Shown here one piece after another: positions 1 to 9,130 of a DNA stretch of 64,000 nucleotides. Each line of letters begins with the position of its first letter. The stretch's first letter is position 1. The position numbers and the translations under genes are program-made. Under the pieces are notes generated by a model. That model ran no database searches. It saw nothing but the letters and a program-made list of their open reading frames with translations, and was not told the origin of the DNA. Source of the stretch: Nitrosarchaeum sp. (lineage in GTDB: Archaea; Thermoproteota; Nitrososphaeria; Nitrososphaerales; Nitrosopumilaceae); contig JAIOOR010000013.1 of the NCBI GenBank assembly GCA_021414365.1, positions 1-64,000 of the forward strand. The letters run 5' to 3'.

Positions 1-193
1 TCACAAGTTCTATCAATTTTGTTTGATACTCCAAGATTCAAACTGTTTAAGAGTATTAATGCTAAATTTTTCAAAATGTAAAATCCCAAAAAATACACTT
101 TTAATTAAGAGTTTGAAAATTCAATACGGTTTGCACGCCAACAATCCAGAAGGAATCATCTAATGATGGTTCTTTCTGGAGTTTCAATAAGGT

Positions 194-352
194 ATGAACA
201 TGTTTGAAATCTTATTTTTTGGGCTTTTATCTCATTTGTTTTTGTACACTATAGAAATTGGTCAAATAGCATTTTTTGTTGCTATAATAGTGATTTCAGT
301 ATCTGTAATTATTAAAATTATTAAAAATAGAAAAACCAAAAAAAATCTTTAA
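194..352 (+). CDS. small membrane protein, 52 aa
   Basis: Open frame from ATG to TAA. About residues 3-20 and 23-43 are hydrophobic, followed by a lysine/arginine-rich tail, which fits a two-helix membrane protein with a cytoplasmic C-terminus. I do not recognise a family. Codon use is AT-rich like its neighbours. Support is the membrane-protein composition and the lack of a competing gene; the first ~190 bases of the window hold nothing else I can identify. Confidence 0.45.
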   Translation: MNMFEILFFGLLSHLFLYTIEIGQIAFFVAIIVISVSVIIKIIKNRKTKKNL

Positions 353-432
353 TAAATTACAAAACTATTTGTTTTTTATTAATCTGAACTTGTCACTCTA
401 AGTTATTATATTGAAACAAAGTACTAATTATA

Positions 433-756
433 ATGCAAATTGAATATGAAGAATTTGATACTATTGAGGATATCTTCATGTACATGTCATCTGCAGCTCC
501 TCCAATGAAAAATACAATGCCAATTAATTCATACAAAGGATACATTATGGCATTCATTCCACTAGGATCTGCAACTGGAGACACCTATCTTATGATTTAT
601 GCTAAAGGTACACTTGAATCAGGAATTTACGAATTTGATATTAATTCAAAGTCTTTCAAAAAAGTCAATGCCATTGAAAGAGCAGACAAAAATTACTTTG
701 TATCTTTAACACCAAAAAGAAACACAATAGCTGATGAAGCTATTAAAAATCTATAA
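433..756 (+). CDS. hypothetical protein, 107 aa
   Basis: ATG-started soluble protein of mixed alpha/beta composition with no signal peptide, no membrane segment and no cysteine cluster. I do not recognise the family. It stands alone: the previous small membrane gene ends about 80 bases upstream, and the next gene is on the other strand. It contains a short stretch typical of small thaumarchaeal orphan proteins (acidic N-terminus, then a beta-rich middle and a basic C-terminus). The antisense open frame over the same bases is a shadow. Confidence 0.6.
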   Translation: MQIEYEEFDTIEDIFMYMSSAAPPMKNTMPINSYKGYIMAFIPLGSATGDTYLMIYAKGTLESGIYEFDINSKSFKKVNAIERADKNYFVSLTPKRNTIADEAIKNL

Positions 757-940
757 AAAGGGAATCCCCCCTCTTTGTGAGTAATTTTGTGCTATGTCTA
801 GAAAGAACGTTTCAATCTGAGAGAAAATACGAGTTTAGACACGGGACAAAGACTAGAGATGGGTTGAAAAATGTTCAGGAAATTACAATTGTAAAGATTA
901 TGGTTCAGAATTTGGCATTGTATTAAAAATAATAAAATGA

Positions 941-1228
941 TTACTTTTTAGAAGATTTTCTTTTTGTCTTTGATACAACTCGTTTAGCAGTGCTCTTTTT
1001 TGCAACCTTTTTTCTAGTGGTGGATTTTTTTGCAACAGTTTTTCTTCTAGTCTGCTTTGATGAAGGTCCTGCTCCCTGATGGCGGCACATGTATTCACCA
1101 TTGTGCTCTCCTGATGTTTTTAGAGTGCAAAATATTTCGGCACCACGGTTAAGACAGCTGTTGTTATGAAATGGCGGATTTGCTGAAAGATTGCATTGGG
1201 TATTTTTATGATAATGTGTATGTGCCAT
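941..1228 (-). CDS. small protein with Cys/His N-terminus and histone-H1-like lysine tail, 95 aa
   Basis: The first ~50 residues hold four cysteines (C12, C25, C34, C48) and several histidines. The last ~40 residues are almost entirely Lys, Arg, Ser, Thr, Ala and Val in short KK/KST repeats, like the tail of eukaryotic or bacterial histone H1-type proteins. Such tails bind DNA or RNA non-specifically, so a nucleic-acid-binding role is likely by inference. No known domain is recognised in the N-terminal part. The gene is monocistronic, and a tiny Cys-rich ORF lies just upstream on the same strand. Confidence 0.65.
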   Translation of the reverse strand: MAHTHYHKNTQCNLSANPPFHNNSCLNRGAEIFCTLKTSGEHNGEYMCRHQGAGPSSKQTRRKTVAKKSTTRKKVAKKSTAKRVVSKTKRKSSKK

Positions 1229-1297
1229 TGAATTTTGAATGGTTTTGGAATTACTTAAGGATTATGAAAAGAGTTTAGAATCTAAATGTTATTTTTA

Positions 1298-1396
1298 CTA
1301 TTGCTGATTTTCATCAGTTCTACAATCTTCGCAAGGACAATGCCAATGACACTGAAGATTCTGGCGTTGTTTCAAATCCTTTTTCTTTCGTGCCAT
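1298..1396 (-). CDS. tiny Cys/His-rich protein, 32 aa
   Basis: ATG to TAG frame. It starts with a basic stretch and then has a compact metal-binding-like cluster: C-H-W-H-C-P-C followed two residues later by another Cys. The spacing suggests a single zinc site. It lies upstream of the basic-tail gene on the same strand. It is too short to prove as a gene from sequence alone; the cysteine cluster is the only positive evidence. Confidence 0.4.
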   Translation of the reverse strand: MARKKKDLKQRQNLQCHWHCPCEDCRTDENQQ

Positions 1397-1490
1397 GATT
1401 TTCTAAATTTTGTATGAACTTAAAATTTTCCTGAAACATGAGATAACATCATCATTTGTATTTCATACAATGATAATAATTGAAGATAAT

Positions 1491-3068
1491 CTATAATTTT
1501 TTTGTTTGAATCTTTGGGGCAGAAATTGATCTACTTCTTGCATATTTATCGATAATTTCGTCTGGGGTTCTACCGTTGAATAGATCTTTGCATAATCCTC
1601 TAAGATATCTCATAATTGCCCACGTACCTGCTTTTAGAATTCCATACATGAATACTTTCATTGGTGGACCATATGTTTTGTTTCTAAGGATGATTGGAAT
1701 AATATCATTAATTACTCGAAGATTATTTTCCCAACATTTCCAAAACAATGTAAATTGTGCCTCATTCAAATTTCCAAAATGCATTGAATTTTTTTCACTA
1801 AAGTCTTGATAAAGTAATGGTGCTACTAATCCTCTAAAGTTCATCTCTCTAAAGTCACTCATCATATCAATTGTATATTGAACATCATCTGGAGTTTCAT
1901 CTGGCCAACCTATGATGATTGTTGCAGCTGGGAACCAATGATTTTCATTTAATATTTTTGCGCCTTCTCTTACCACACTACCCCACTCTTCAGGAGCAAA
2001 TGGTCTTGTTTTTACACCAAGATGCTTTCTTACCATGTTTGGAGCAACAGTTTCAATTCCCAAATTAGTTGCAAGCCACCTACCTGTTTCATCTTGTTTA
2101 TTGATACTTGAAATTTGTCGCATTAACTCTGGATCTGCTGCCACAGCTGAGAAAGTCATATGAGTTGTTCCAATGAAATTTGCTCCTAATCCTTTAAGAC
2201 CTTTCCAGAGCTCTGTGATTGCATCTCTATTTGGAATAAAGTCTCTATTGTCACATCCATAAAGTAACATCTCATCAGAATGCAGCCAAATAGAATCAAA
2301 TCCATAATCTAAATTAATTTTTGCTTCATGTTGTAATCTTTCTAATGGTAGATCTTTTTTGGATCTCTTATTCACATCACAAAAATCACACCCTCTTCCA
2401 CATCCTCTCATAGCTTCAATAAGCGAATTAATTGTAGGCCCTTCAATAATTGGAATATTTTGTATGTTCTTTACAAAACAATGCATTAATTCTGGTGCAT
2501 CACCTTTTTCTAAATCATGAAATAAATCTAATGCTAATTCATCTGCTTCTCCAACTACAACTGTGTCAATTCCATGGATTTGCATTCTATCTGATTTTGC
2601 AAGCTCCCATGCACCGTTTCCTCCAACTACTACATGAAAATCATACTTCTTTTTTAACTGGATAATGTTAGCACACATTTTTTTAAATTTCATTGCAACA
2701 TATGATAATTTTTCAGGTGACATTGTTGTAGTAACTGGTGCCATTCCAAGTGGATCCATTACATTAATTCCAACCACTTTAGTATCTGGACCAATAGATT
2801 TTTCCAACATCTCTGGATTTGCAACAAATACTTCATCTCGTCTGTATCCTTGTAATAATGCACTTTCTACTCTTCTTAATCCCACTTGTGCAACTTTTGC
2901 TTCGCCTGTAACTGGATCAGTTTCAACTGCTGGACAAAACACTTTATCAAAAACCCATTCTGGAAGTACTTCGTATGGACCACATGCGATAAATCCATAC
3001 AAAAAATTTCCTCTATAATTTGTCATTAAACTACGATCAGCAGTTAGAACAATTCGTTTCCCAGCCAA
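1491..3068 (-). CDS. B12-binding-type radical SAM protein, 525 aa
   Basis: Radical SAM enzyme. The cluster-binding motif C-x3-C-x2-C is at C223, C227 and C230. The ~210 residues before it look like the cobalamin-binding-type Rossmann domain found in this superfamily (V-V-V-G-G-N-G near residue 147 and V-V-V-G-E-A-D near 170). The TIM-barrel core follows, with conserved patches around residues 235-400. The substrate cannot be named from sequence. The gene stands alone on the minus strand, with larB next downstream of its promoter side but ~85 bases apart. Length and domain order are normal for the B12-binding radical SAM class, and the ATG start fits. Confidence 0.85.
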   Translation of the reverse strand: MAGKRIVLTADRSLMTNYRGNFLYGFIACGPYEVLPEWVFDKVFCPAVETDPVTGEAKVAQVGLRRVESALLQGYRRDEVFVANPEMLEKSIGPDTKVVGINVMDPLGMAPVTTTMSPEKLSYVAMKFKKMCANIIQLKKKYDFHVVVGGNGAWELAKSDRMQIHGIDTVVVGEADELALDLFHDLEKGDAPELMHCFVKNIQNIPIIEGPTINSLIEAMRGCGRGCDFCDVNKRSKKDLPLERLQHEAKINLDYGFDSIWLHSDEMLLYGCDNRDFIPNRDAITELWKGLKGLGANFIGTTHMTFSAVAADPELMRQISSINKQDETGRWLATNLGIETVAPNMVRKHLGVKTRPFAPEEWGSVVREGAKILNENHWFPAATIIIGWPDETPDDVQYTIDMMSDFREMNFRGLVAPLLYQDFSEKNSMHFGNLNEAQFTLFWKCWENNLRVINDIIPIILRNKTYGPPMKVFMYGILKAGTWAIMRYLRGLCKDLFNGRTPDEIIDKYARSRSISAPKIQTKKL

Positions 3069-3152
3069 TTAACAAGTTTCGTTCTTGTATGCTATATATC
3101 ATTTACGAGGTTAATTAATCGCATAATTTTCTAAAATTTCCGTTTTAGGGTA

Positions 3153-3941
3153 TTATTTTGATCTATTTTTTCGTACAGCTCTATTTGCAATATTTGCTGC
3201 TATTGCTCCAGCTGCAATTCCATTATCAATGTTAACTACTGATAATCCTAATGAACAACTTTGTAACATTGATGCAAGAGCTGCTATTCCTTTTCCACCA
3301 TAGCCATATCCTATAGATGTCGGTATGCCAATTACTGGAATATCTACCATAGATGAGACTAGTGTGGCTAACGCTCCCTCCATTCCAGCTACTACGATTA
3401 TGCAATCCACTTCTTCTTTTATCATTTCTTTTAAAATTGGAAATACTCGTTGAATTCCAGCAACCCCCACATCATAGCTTGAAATACATTTACAGTTCAT
3501 TGCCTCGCTCATCAATCTGGCCTCTTCAGCAACCCCCACATCTGATGTTCCTGCTGTAAGTATGCCCACTTTTCCACCTTCGAATTTTATTGGATTTTTA
3601 AATAGTAATAGTGTTGATGAGTTTTTTCCAGTTTTTATTTTTAATTTTAATTTTTTTGCGAATTCTATAATTTTGAAATAATCTTCTTTGTTGATTCTTG
3701 AAATTACTACTGAATTTGTTTTTTCTACTGTCTTCTTAATTATTTTTTTAATTTCATCTAATTTTTTAGTTTCTGCAAAAATTACTTCTGGTATTCCTTT
3801 TCGTTTTCTTCTATTTATGTCAATTTTGGCGATCCCTTCTATTTTCTCAATAGAATAAAGTGATAGCATTTTTTTTGCATTATTTACTGAAATTTTTCCT
3901 TTTTCTAGAGATTCTAAAATTTCATGAATTTCCAATAACAT
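3153..3941 (-). CDS. larB: LarB, pyridinium-3,5-biscarboxylic acid mononucleotide synthase
   Basis: LarB carboxylates and hydrolyses nicotinate adenine dinucleotide, the first step of the nickel-pincer nucleotide (NPN) cofactor made for lactate racemase and other LarA-family enzymes. The C-terminal ~140 residues are PurE-like. The motif G-T-S-D-V-G-V is near residue 131. Glu188 and Cys229 are 41 residues apart, the same spacing as the catalytic Glu/Cys pair known in the Lactobacillus enzyme. The gene lies 26 bases downstream of malate dehydrogenase on the same strand and diverges from larC-larE, so the set is physically linked though split over two strands. Confidence 0.92.
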   Translation of the reverse strand: MLLEIHEILESLEKGKISVNNAKKMLSLYSIEKIEGIAKIDINRRKRKGIPEVIFAETKKLDEIKKIIKKTVEKTNSVVISRINKEDYFKIIEFAKKLKLKIKTGKNSSTLLLFKNPIKFEGGKVGILTAGTSDVGVAEEARLMSEAMNCKCISSYDVGVAGIQRVFPILKEMIKEEVDCIIVVAGMEGALATLVSSMVDIPVIGIPTSIGYGYGGKGIAALASMLQSCSLGLSVVNIDNGIAAGAIAANIANRAVRKNRSK

Positions 3942-3967
3942 TCCACCTTAATTTGAATAAAAAATGC

Positions 3968-4882
3968 TTATATTTGAATTCCAGAAATTGCACTTTTCAC
4001 ACTTTGTACTGCACTATCAAACAATTGTTTTTCTTCAGCATTTAGATCTAATTCAATTATTTTTTCAACACCCTTCTTTCCAATTACTGCAGGAACTCCT
4101 ATTGTGACATCTGAATGACCATATTCTCCTTTAAGAAATGTTGAAACTGGTATCACTTGTTTTCTATCTCTTACCACTGATTCAATCATTGCAGAAATTG
4201 CATTTCCAGGTGCATGTATTGTTGCACCTTTTAATTCAATTACCTTTGCCGCAACTTGTTTTGTATTTTGAACAAGTTCATCTAATTTTTGTTTTGGAAG
4301 AAATGAAGTAAGTGGAATTCCTGAAACTGAGGAAAATCTTGGTAGGGGTAACATGTTTTCACCATGCTCTCCAATTACTAATGCTCTAATAGAATCTCGA
4401 GAATGACCTGTGGCCTCATGAATAAATTGTCTGAATCTAGATAAATCTAACATTCCACCCATTCCAAATACTCTACTTCTATCAAATCCTGAAACCTTGT
4501 AAGTAATGTATGCCATAGGATCAAGTGGATTTGTAACTGGAATTATTATAGAATCATCTGCATATTTTTTGATATTTTCTACAACACTTTTTACAATAGT
4601 CGCATTGATTTTCAAAAGATCCATCCTAGTCATTCCTGGCTTTCTTCCAGAACCTGCCACAACCACTACTATGTTAGAACCTTTCATATCTGCAAAATTG
4701 CTAGACCCCTTTACTTCCACATCAATTCCTTGTTCTGATAACATGTGATTGATATCCATTGCTTCACCCTGTGGTAACCCCTCTACAACATCTAGTAACA
4801 AAATTTGATCATCTAATCGTTTTAGTGCTGAGAACAAAGCTGCATCTCCACCAACTTTTCCTGAACCTATTATTGTAATCAT
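3968..4882 (-). CDS. mdh: malate dehydrogenase (LDH/MDH superfamily), 304 aa
   Basis: NAD(P)-dependent interconversion of malate and oxaloacetate. The N-terminal dinucleotide motif G-S-G-K-V-G-G is at residues 6-12. The substrate-binding arginines sit in a R-K-P-G-M-T-R loop (R80/R86): an Arg rather than Gln at this place marks malate over lactate. The catalytic His is in the G-E-H-G motif (H173). Length is normal for archaeal MDH. It is the first gene of a minus-strand pair with larB. Whether this is operonic chance or a functional link to an alpha-hydroxyacid enzyme using the NPN cofactor is open. Confidence 0.93.
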   Translation of the reverse strand: MITIIGSGKVGGDAALFSALKRLDDQILLLDVVEGLPQGEAMDINHMLSEQGIDVEVKGSSNFADMKGSNIVVVVAGSGRKPGMTRMDLLKINATIVKSVVENIKKYADDSIIIPVTNPLDPMAYITYKVSGFDRSRVFGMGGMLDLSRFRQFIHEATGHSRDSIRALVIGEHGENMLPLPRFSSVSGIPLTSFLPKQKLDELVQNTKQVAAKVIELKGATIHAPGNAISAMIESVVRDRKQVIPVSTFLKGEYGHSDVTIGVPAVIGKKGVEKIIELDLNAEEKQLFDSAVQSVKSAISGIQI

Positions 4883-4974
4883 GAATTAAGCCACCAATTT
4901 TCAATAATTAAATCTAGTGAAATTTTTTGTTTCTTTAGACAGAATTTATATGCATTTTTAGTAATCTTCTATCT
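4883..4974. promoter_or_regulatory. divergent promoter region between mdh-larB and larC-larE-nifS
   Basis: A 92-base AT-rich gap separates the two halves of the lar locus. On the plus strand a TATA-box-like TTTATAT at about 4945-4951 lies ~25 bases before the larC ATG (4975), the spacing of a leaderless archaeal mRNA. No clear operator palindrome is visible. Confidence 0.5.
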
Positions 4975-6198
4975 ATGGTTATTGTGATAGATCCTCAAAT
5001 TGCAGGTGTATCTGGTGATATGCTTTTGTGTTCTTTGGTAGATTTGGGTGCTAATAAAACCAAAATTATTGATGGTGTTAAACTATCAAAAAAATTTCTA
5101 TCTAATTCAGTCATTAAACAAATTGATTTTAAAAAAATAGATAAACATGGTATAGATGCCACAGAATTATTTTTAGATATAGATGAAAATGTTCATGAAA
5201 GAAAGGGTATAGAAATTAAAAAGGCAATCATTGATTTGGCAAAAGAAATTGGTTTTTCTAATAGGGCAAAAATTTTTGCAGAATCTTGTATTGATACTCT
5301 GATATACTCCGAATCTAAAATTCATGGCTTACCTGTAGATTCGGTTCATTTTCATGAAGCATCAAGTATTGATACTTTGATTGATATTGTTGGAACTGCA
5401 ATTGCACTGGATGATTTAGGGATATTTGATGAAGAAATTGTCTGTATGCCTATCGCAGTTGGTGGAGGAAATGTAACTTTTTCTCATGGGACTATGTCTA
5501 ATCCTGCAAGCGCCATTCTTGAAATCTTAAAAAATTCAAAATTATCGATTCACGGTGGTCATGTTAGTGATGAATTAACTACTCCAACAGGTGCTAGCAT
5601 CCTAGTTAACCTCTCAAAAATATCTGTGGATTACTATCCTTCAATGCAGATAAATTCTATTGGATATGGAGCAGGAAAAAAAAACTTTGATGGATTTTCA
5701 AATGTATTAAAAATTGTAAAAGGAACACAAACAAAAAACTTTGAATCAGATTCTGTTAAAATTTTAGAAACTAACGTTGATGATATATCTGGTGAAATAT
5801 TAGCAAATACGATTGAAAAAATTATGAATAAAGGTGCCAAAGATGTTTCTATTTATCACGGCATTACAAAAAAAGGAAGGCCCACAAATCTGATATCTGT
5901 TATTTGTGATGACTCATCAATGCATGATATTATGGATATTTTAGTAACTGAAACGGGAACATTAGGGATACGTGTAGCTACTTTAGATAGGTTTATCGTT
6001 CCAAGAACACATCACGAAGCAAAATTAACACTTGATGGAAAAGAGTTTGTTGTAAAATACAAAATTTCATCATTTAAAGGTAAAAATCATTTTAAAATTG
6101 AATTTGATGATTTAAAATTAATATCTGATACACTACATAAATCAATAAAGGAAACAGAGTCTTTGATTAGGGCAAAGATACTACAACTAGGTAAATGA
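4975..6198 (+). CDS. larC: LarC, nickel-inserting cyclometallase, single frame, 407 aa
   Basis: LarC inserts Ni into the dithiocarboxylated pincer nucleotide in a CTP-dependent step. The N-terminus (I-D-P-Q-I-A-G-V-S-G-D-M-L) and the H-F-H-E-A motif with following S-x-D-T region (about residues 122-132) are LarC1 hallmarks. Residues ~260-407 are the LarC2 part. In Lactobacillus the two parts are joined by a programmed frameshift; here both are in one uninterrupted frame. larE begins one base after the stop, so the two are co-transcribed, probably from the TATA box just upstream. Confidence 0.92.
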   Translation: MVIVIDPQIAGVSGDMLLCSLVDLGANKTKIIDGVKLSKKFLSNSVIKQIDFKKIDKHGIDATELFLDIDENVHERKGIEIKKAIIDLAKEIGFSNRAKIFAESCIDTLIYSESKIHGLPVDSVHFHEASSIDTLIDIVGTAIALDDLGIFDEEIVCMPIAVGGGNVTFSHGTMSNPASAILEILKNSKLSIHGGHVSDELTTPTGASILVNLSKISVDYYPSMQINSIGYGAGKKNFDGFSNVLKIVKGTQTKNFESDSVKILETNVDDISGEILANTIEKIMNKGAKDVSIYHGITKKGRPTNLISVICDDSSMHDIMDILVTETGTLGIRVATLDRFIVPRTHHEAKLTLDGKEFVVKYKISSFKGKNHFKIEFDDLKLISDTLHKSIKETESLIRAKILQLGK

Positions 6199-6199
6199 T

Positions 6200-6997
6200 A
6201 TGGCCAAACTTGATGATCTTATTGATTGGTTTAAAAACAAAAATAAAGTAATGATTGCCCTTTCAGGTGGTGTCGATAGTGCACTTGTTGCATTTGCTGC
6301 ATTTCAAAAATTAGGCCATTCTGCAATTGCAGTCACCGCTGATTACAAAACTTTATCAAAAGAGGAACTTGAAACAGCAAAACAAATTTGTTCAGAAATC
6401 GGAATTAAGCAAATTCTCTTAGATTATGATGAGCTTCAAAATGAAGAGTTTGTAAAGAATTCATCCGATCGTTGTTTTCACTGCAGACTTGAATTAGGTG
6501 ATCATCTAATTACTTTAGCAAAACAATATGACGTTGAATTTATTGTTGATGGGACAAATTTAGATGATTTAGGCGAATACAGGCCAGGAATTAATGCATT
6601 AAAGAAAAATGGCATTAGAAGCCCATTGGTAGAAACCAATTTTACAAAAAATGAAATTCGAATAGCTGCAAAATTGATAGGTCTGTCTGTATATGATAAA
6701 CCATCTAATTCTTGTTTGGCATCACGCATTCCATGGGGACAAAGAGTAACTGCTGAAAAATTAACGCGAATAGAATTAGGAGAAACAATTGTAAAACAGA
6801 TTACAAATCTAAAACAAGTCAGAGTTAGAGATCTTAACGGAAATGCAAAAATTGAAGTAGACAAAGATCGAATTTCTGTTTTTGAAGATAACATTTTGAA
6901 TGAAATAACAAACAAACTAAAATTAATTGGATTTTTATCTGTTCATGTAGATCCAGATGGATATAGACCAGGAAAAATTAACGTGATTACAGATTGA
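6200..6997 (+). CDS. larE: LarE, ATP-dependent sulfurtransferase for the nickel-pincer cofactor, 265 aa
   Basis: PP-loop ATPase that adenylates and then sulfurates the biscarboxylated mononucleotide. The S-G-G-V-D-S PP-loop is at residues 22-27. There are three candidate sulfur- or cluster-handling cysteines: C92 and C95 (C-F-H-C) and C172 (in S-C-L-A-S-R). One LarE class sacrifices a single Cys; another uses a 4Fe-4S cluster held by three Cys. This protein keeps three candidates, so the cluster type is possible (inference). It overlaps the next gene, a cysteine desulfurase, by four bases. Confidence 0.9.
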   Translation: MAKLDDLIDWFKNKNKVMIALSGGVDSALVAFAAFQKLGHSAIAVTADYKTLSKEELETAKQICSEIGIKQILLDYDELQNEEFVKNSSDRCFHCRLELGDHLITLAKQYDVEFIVDGTNLDDLGEYRPGINALKKNGIRSPLVETNFTKNEIRIAAKLIGLSVYDKPSNSCLASRIPWGQRVTAEKLTRIELGETIVKQITNLKQVRVRDLNGNAKIEVDKDRISVFEDNILNEITNKLKLIGFLSVHVDPDGYRPGKINVITD

Positions 6998-8151
6998 TTT
7001 ATCTTGATAATGCAGCATCAACGCAAATTCATGAAAATGTTTTAGATGCAATGTTGCCATATCTTAAAGAACAATATGGTAATCCTTCATCAATCCATCG
7101 TTATGGTAGATTGGCCAATAAAGCTATGGAAAAAGCAAGAAAACAAATTGCCCTGCTAATCAACGCTGATCCTTCTGAAATTTTACTTACTTCTGGAGGC
7201 ACTGAATCTAATAATACTGCGCTTTATGGAATTTCCGAGAAAAAATCACACTCTCAAATAATTACATCTTCTATTGAACATGATGCAATCTTGGAACCAT
7301 GTAAAAAGCTTGCAAGAAATGGATTTGATATTGTCTATTTGCCTGTTGATAATCTAGGAGTTGTAAATTTGGATGCTCTACAAAATTCACTTTCAAATAA
7401 CACTTGTCTTGTTTCAATCATGTTTGCAAATAACGAAGTAGGTACAATAGAGCCAATTTCTAAAATTGCTAAATTATGTAATGAACAAAATATTCTATTT
7501 CATACAGATGCGATTCAAGCAGTAGGGAAAATACCAATAGATGTAAAAAAATTAGGCGTAGATTTACTTTCAATATCTTCACATAAAATTAATGGGCCAA
7601 AAGGAATTGGGGCATTGTATATTCGAAATGGAGTTGATATCGATCCTGTTATTTTAGGTGGAGGTCAGGAACACGGTTTACGTTCAGGTACTGAAAATGT
7701 GGCAAATATTGTAGGATTTGGAAAAGCATGTGAGATTGCTGCACTCAATTTATCTGAAAATATATCTCACATGAAAAACCTGCGAGATATTCTTGTTACA
7801 AAAGTTCTCGGTGAAATTTCAGGCGTGACTCTCAACGGTCATCCTGAAGACCGATTACCAAATAATGCTCATTTTACATTTCTAGGAGTTGCAGGAGAAG
7901 ATCTAATTATTAAATTAGATGAATATGGAATTGCTGCATCAACTGGCTCTGCATGTTCTGTTCACACTCAAAAAGCATCACATGTTTTAGAGGCTATGGG
8001 ATATTCATATGAGCAGATTACAGGTTCATTGAGATTGACACTTGGATTGTTTAATACTTTAGAGCAAATAGATGAGACTGTAAATATTCTAAAAAAAGTC
8101 ACTGCAGAACTACGCTCTGTCTCGCCATTTAAAGAAAAGTACTCGTTTTAA
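6994..8151 (+). CDS. cysteine desulfurase (IscS/NifS family), 385 aa
   Basis: PLP enzyme that takes sulfur from cysteine and passes it on as persulfide. The PLP lysine is K198 in the S-S-H-K motif. The active-site loop holds C321 in S-T-G-S-A-C-S, which is typical of IscS/NifS. The start is TTG at 6994, overlapping the larE stop (TTGA), so the pair is translationally coupled. This placement suggests it supplies sulfur for LarE or for its iron-sulfur cluster, though a general Fe-S or tRNA thiolation role cannot be excluded. Full length, with no lesions. Confidence 0.92.
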   Translation: MIYLDNAASTQIHENVLDAMLPYLKEQYGNPSSIHRYGRLANKAMEKARKQIALLINADPSEILLTSGGTESNNTALYGISEKKSHSQIITSSIEHDAILEPCKKLARNGFDIVYLPVDNLGVVNLDALQNSLSNNTCLVSIMFANNEVGTIEPISKIAKLCNEQNILFHTDAIQAVGKIPIDVKKLGVDLLSISSHKINGPKGIGALYIRNGVDIDPVILGGGQEHGLRSGTENVANIVGFGKACEIAALNLSENISHMKNLRDILVTKVLGEISGVTLNGHPEDRLPNNAHFTFLGVAGEDLIIKLDEYGIAASTGSACSVHTQKASHVLEAMGYSYEQITGSLRLTLGLFNTLEQIDETVNILKKVTAELRSVSPFKEKYSF

Positions 8152-8158
8152 CTAAATT

Positions 8159-8956
8159 CTAAAAAACCATTTGAAATCTATTTCTTGTAACAACTATTGT
8201 TGTTATGATTCCTGCTGCTAAAATCATTACTGCGATTGTTCCGAATTCTGGAATTACAGTGGTACCTATTATTTCAATATCTGAATCTCCTTGCTCAAAA
8301 TTGATTGTGATTACTCTTGAATCTGAATCTGTTACTGTCTCTTGATATGGTGCTTCAATTCCATCTATTATTATGATAAATATGTCATCTGTGTTGTCTT
8401 GCTTTTTTGCATCAAGTGCATCTCTTGGAATTTTTAATGAAATAGATCCCTTATCCGTAGAATCAACTGTCACTATCAATGCAAAAATATCCTGATCTAC
8501 TACCATGTTTTTTACAGTTCCACCTTCTATGGAATATTCTACATCAAACGTGCCATGACTTCCCGCATCTACTTCAAAGGTATTTGTAGTGGATACTCCA
8601 GTATTTAATAAATAATTAAATTGAGTTTCTGCAATATTTCCTCCCCCAAAAGATGCTCTTACTGTATACTCTCCTTCTTTAGCCCATAGTGGGCCCTGTG
8701 CAATTATTGTATGTGAATAACTTCCATCTGCTGCTACGGTGATCTGTGCGATATCTACCAAATTACCTTCATTGAAAATCTGTAATGTTACAGGTGTTCC
8801 AACTATGACTGTATTTACTTTGCCTGAAATTACAACTGTCTCTCCCTCTTTGTATGATTTAGCATTTGTTTCTATAGAAATTATTGAATCTGCAAAAGCT
8901 GGTAAAGTAAAAGCAACCAATAAAATTAAAATCCCAGAAATAATTACAACTCGCAC
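8159..8956 (-). CDS. secreted PEFG-CTERM Ig-like protein, 265 aa
   Basis: The N-terminal signal peptide (hydrophobic residues 3-20, then A-F-A-D) is followed by an Ig-like/beta-sandwich region with the S-Y-x-E-G-E-x-V-x-x-S-G-K-V pattern near residue 35. The C-terminal sorting signal is PEFG at about residue 236, a hydrophobic helix and a short basic end. PEFG-CTERM proteins are thought to be processed by a thaumarchaeal archaeosortase and displayed on the cell surface. It is the most diverged of four paralogues here and is convergent with the desulfurase gene 7 bases away. Confidence 0.85.
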   Translation of the reverse strand: MRVVIISGILILLVAFTLPAFADSIISIETNAKSYKEGETVVISGKVNTVIVGTPVTLQIFNEGNLVDIAQITVAADGSYSHTIIAQGPLWAKEGEYTVRASFGGGNIAETQFNYLLNTGVSTTNTFEVDAGSHGTFDVEYSIEGGTVKNMVVDQDIFALIVTVDSTDKGSISLKIPRDALDAKKQDNTDDIFIIIIDGIEAPYQETVTDSDSRVITINFEQGDSDIEIIGTTVIPEFGTIAVMILAAGIITTIVVTRNRFQMVF

Positions 8957-9027
8957 AAAATTTCTTATTGAATGATTCTATATTTCCTTTACTATCAATA
9001 AAATGAAAAAATGAAAAAAGTTGTAGG

Positions 9028-9130
9028 TTTAGTATCTTGGCATAATGCTTAGTCTTGATTTTGCAGATACTGCAATTATTGATATAATTGCTACTGCTAG
9101 AATCATAACTGCGATTGTACCAAATTCTGG
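9028..9130. repeat. 103-bp identical repeat, copy 1 of 3 (PEFG-CTERM coding end)
   Basis: Covers the stop codon and the coding sequence for PEFG, the transmembrane helix and the basic tail. It is identical base for base to 9943-10045 and 14768-14870. With copy 2 the identity runs about 20 bases further into the 3' flank. Identity at synonymous sites points to recent duplication or gene conversion. Confidence 0.9.
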
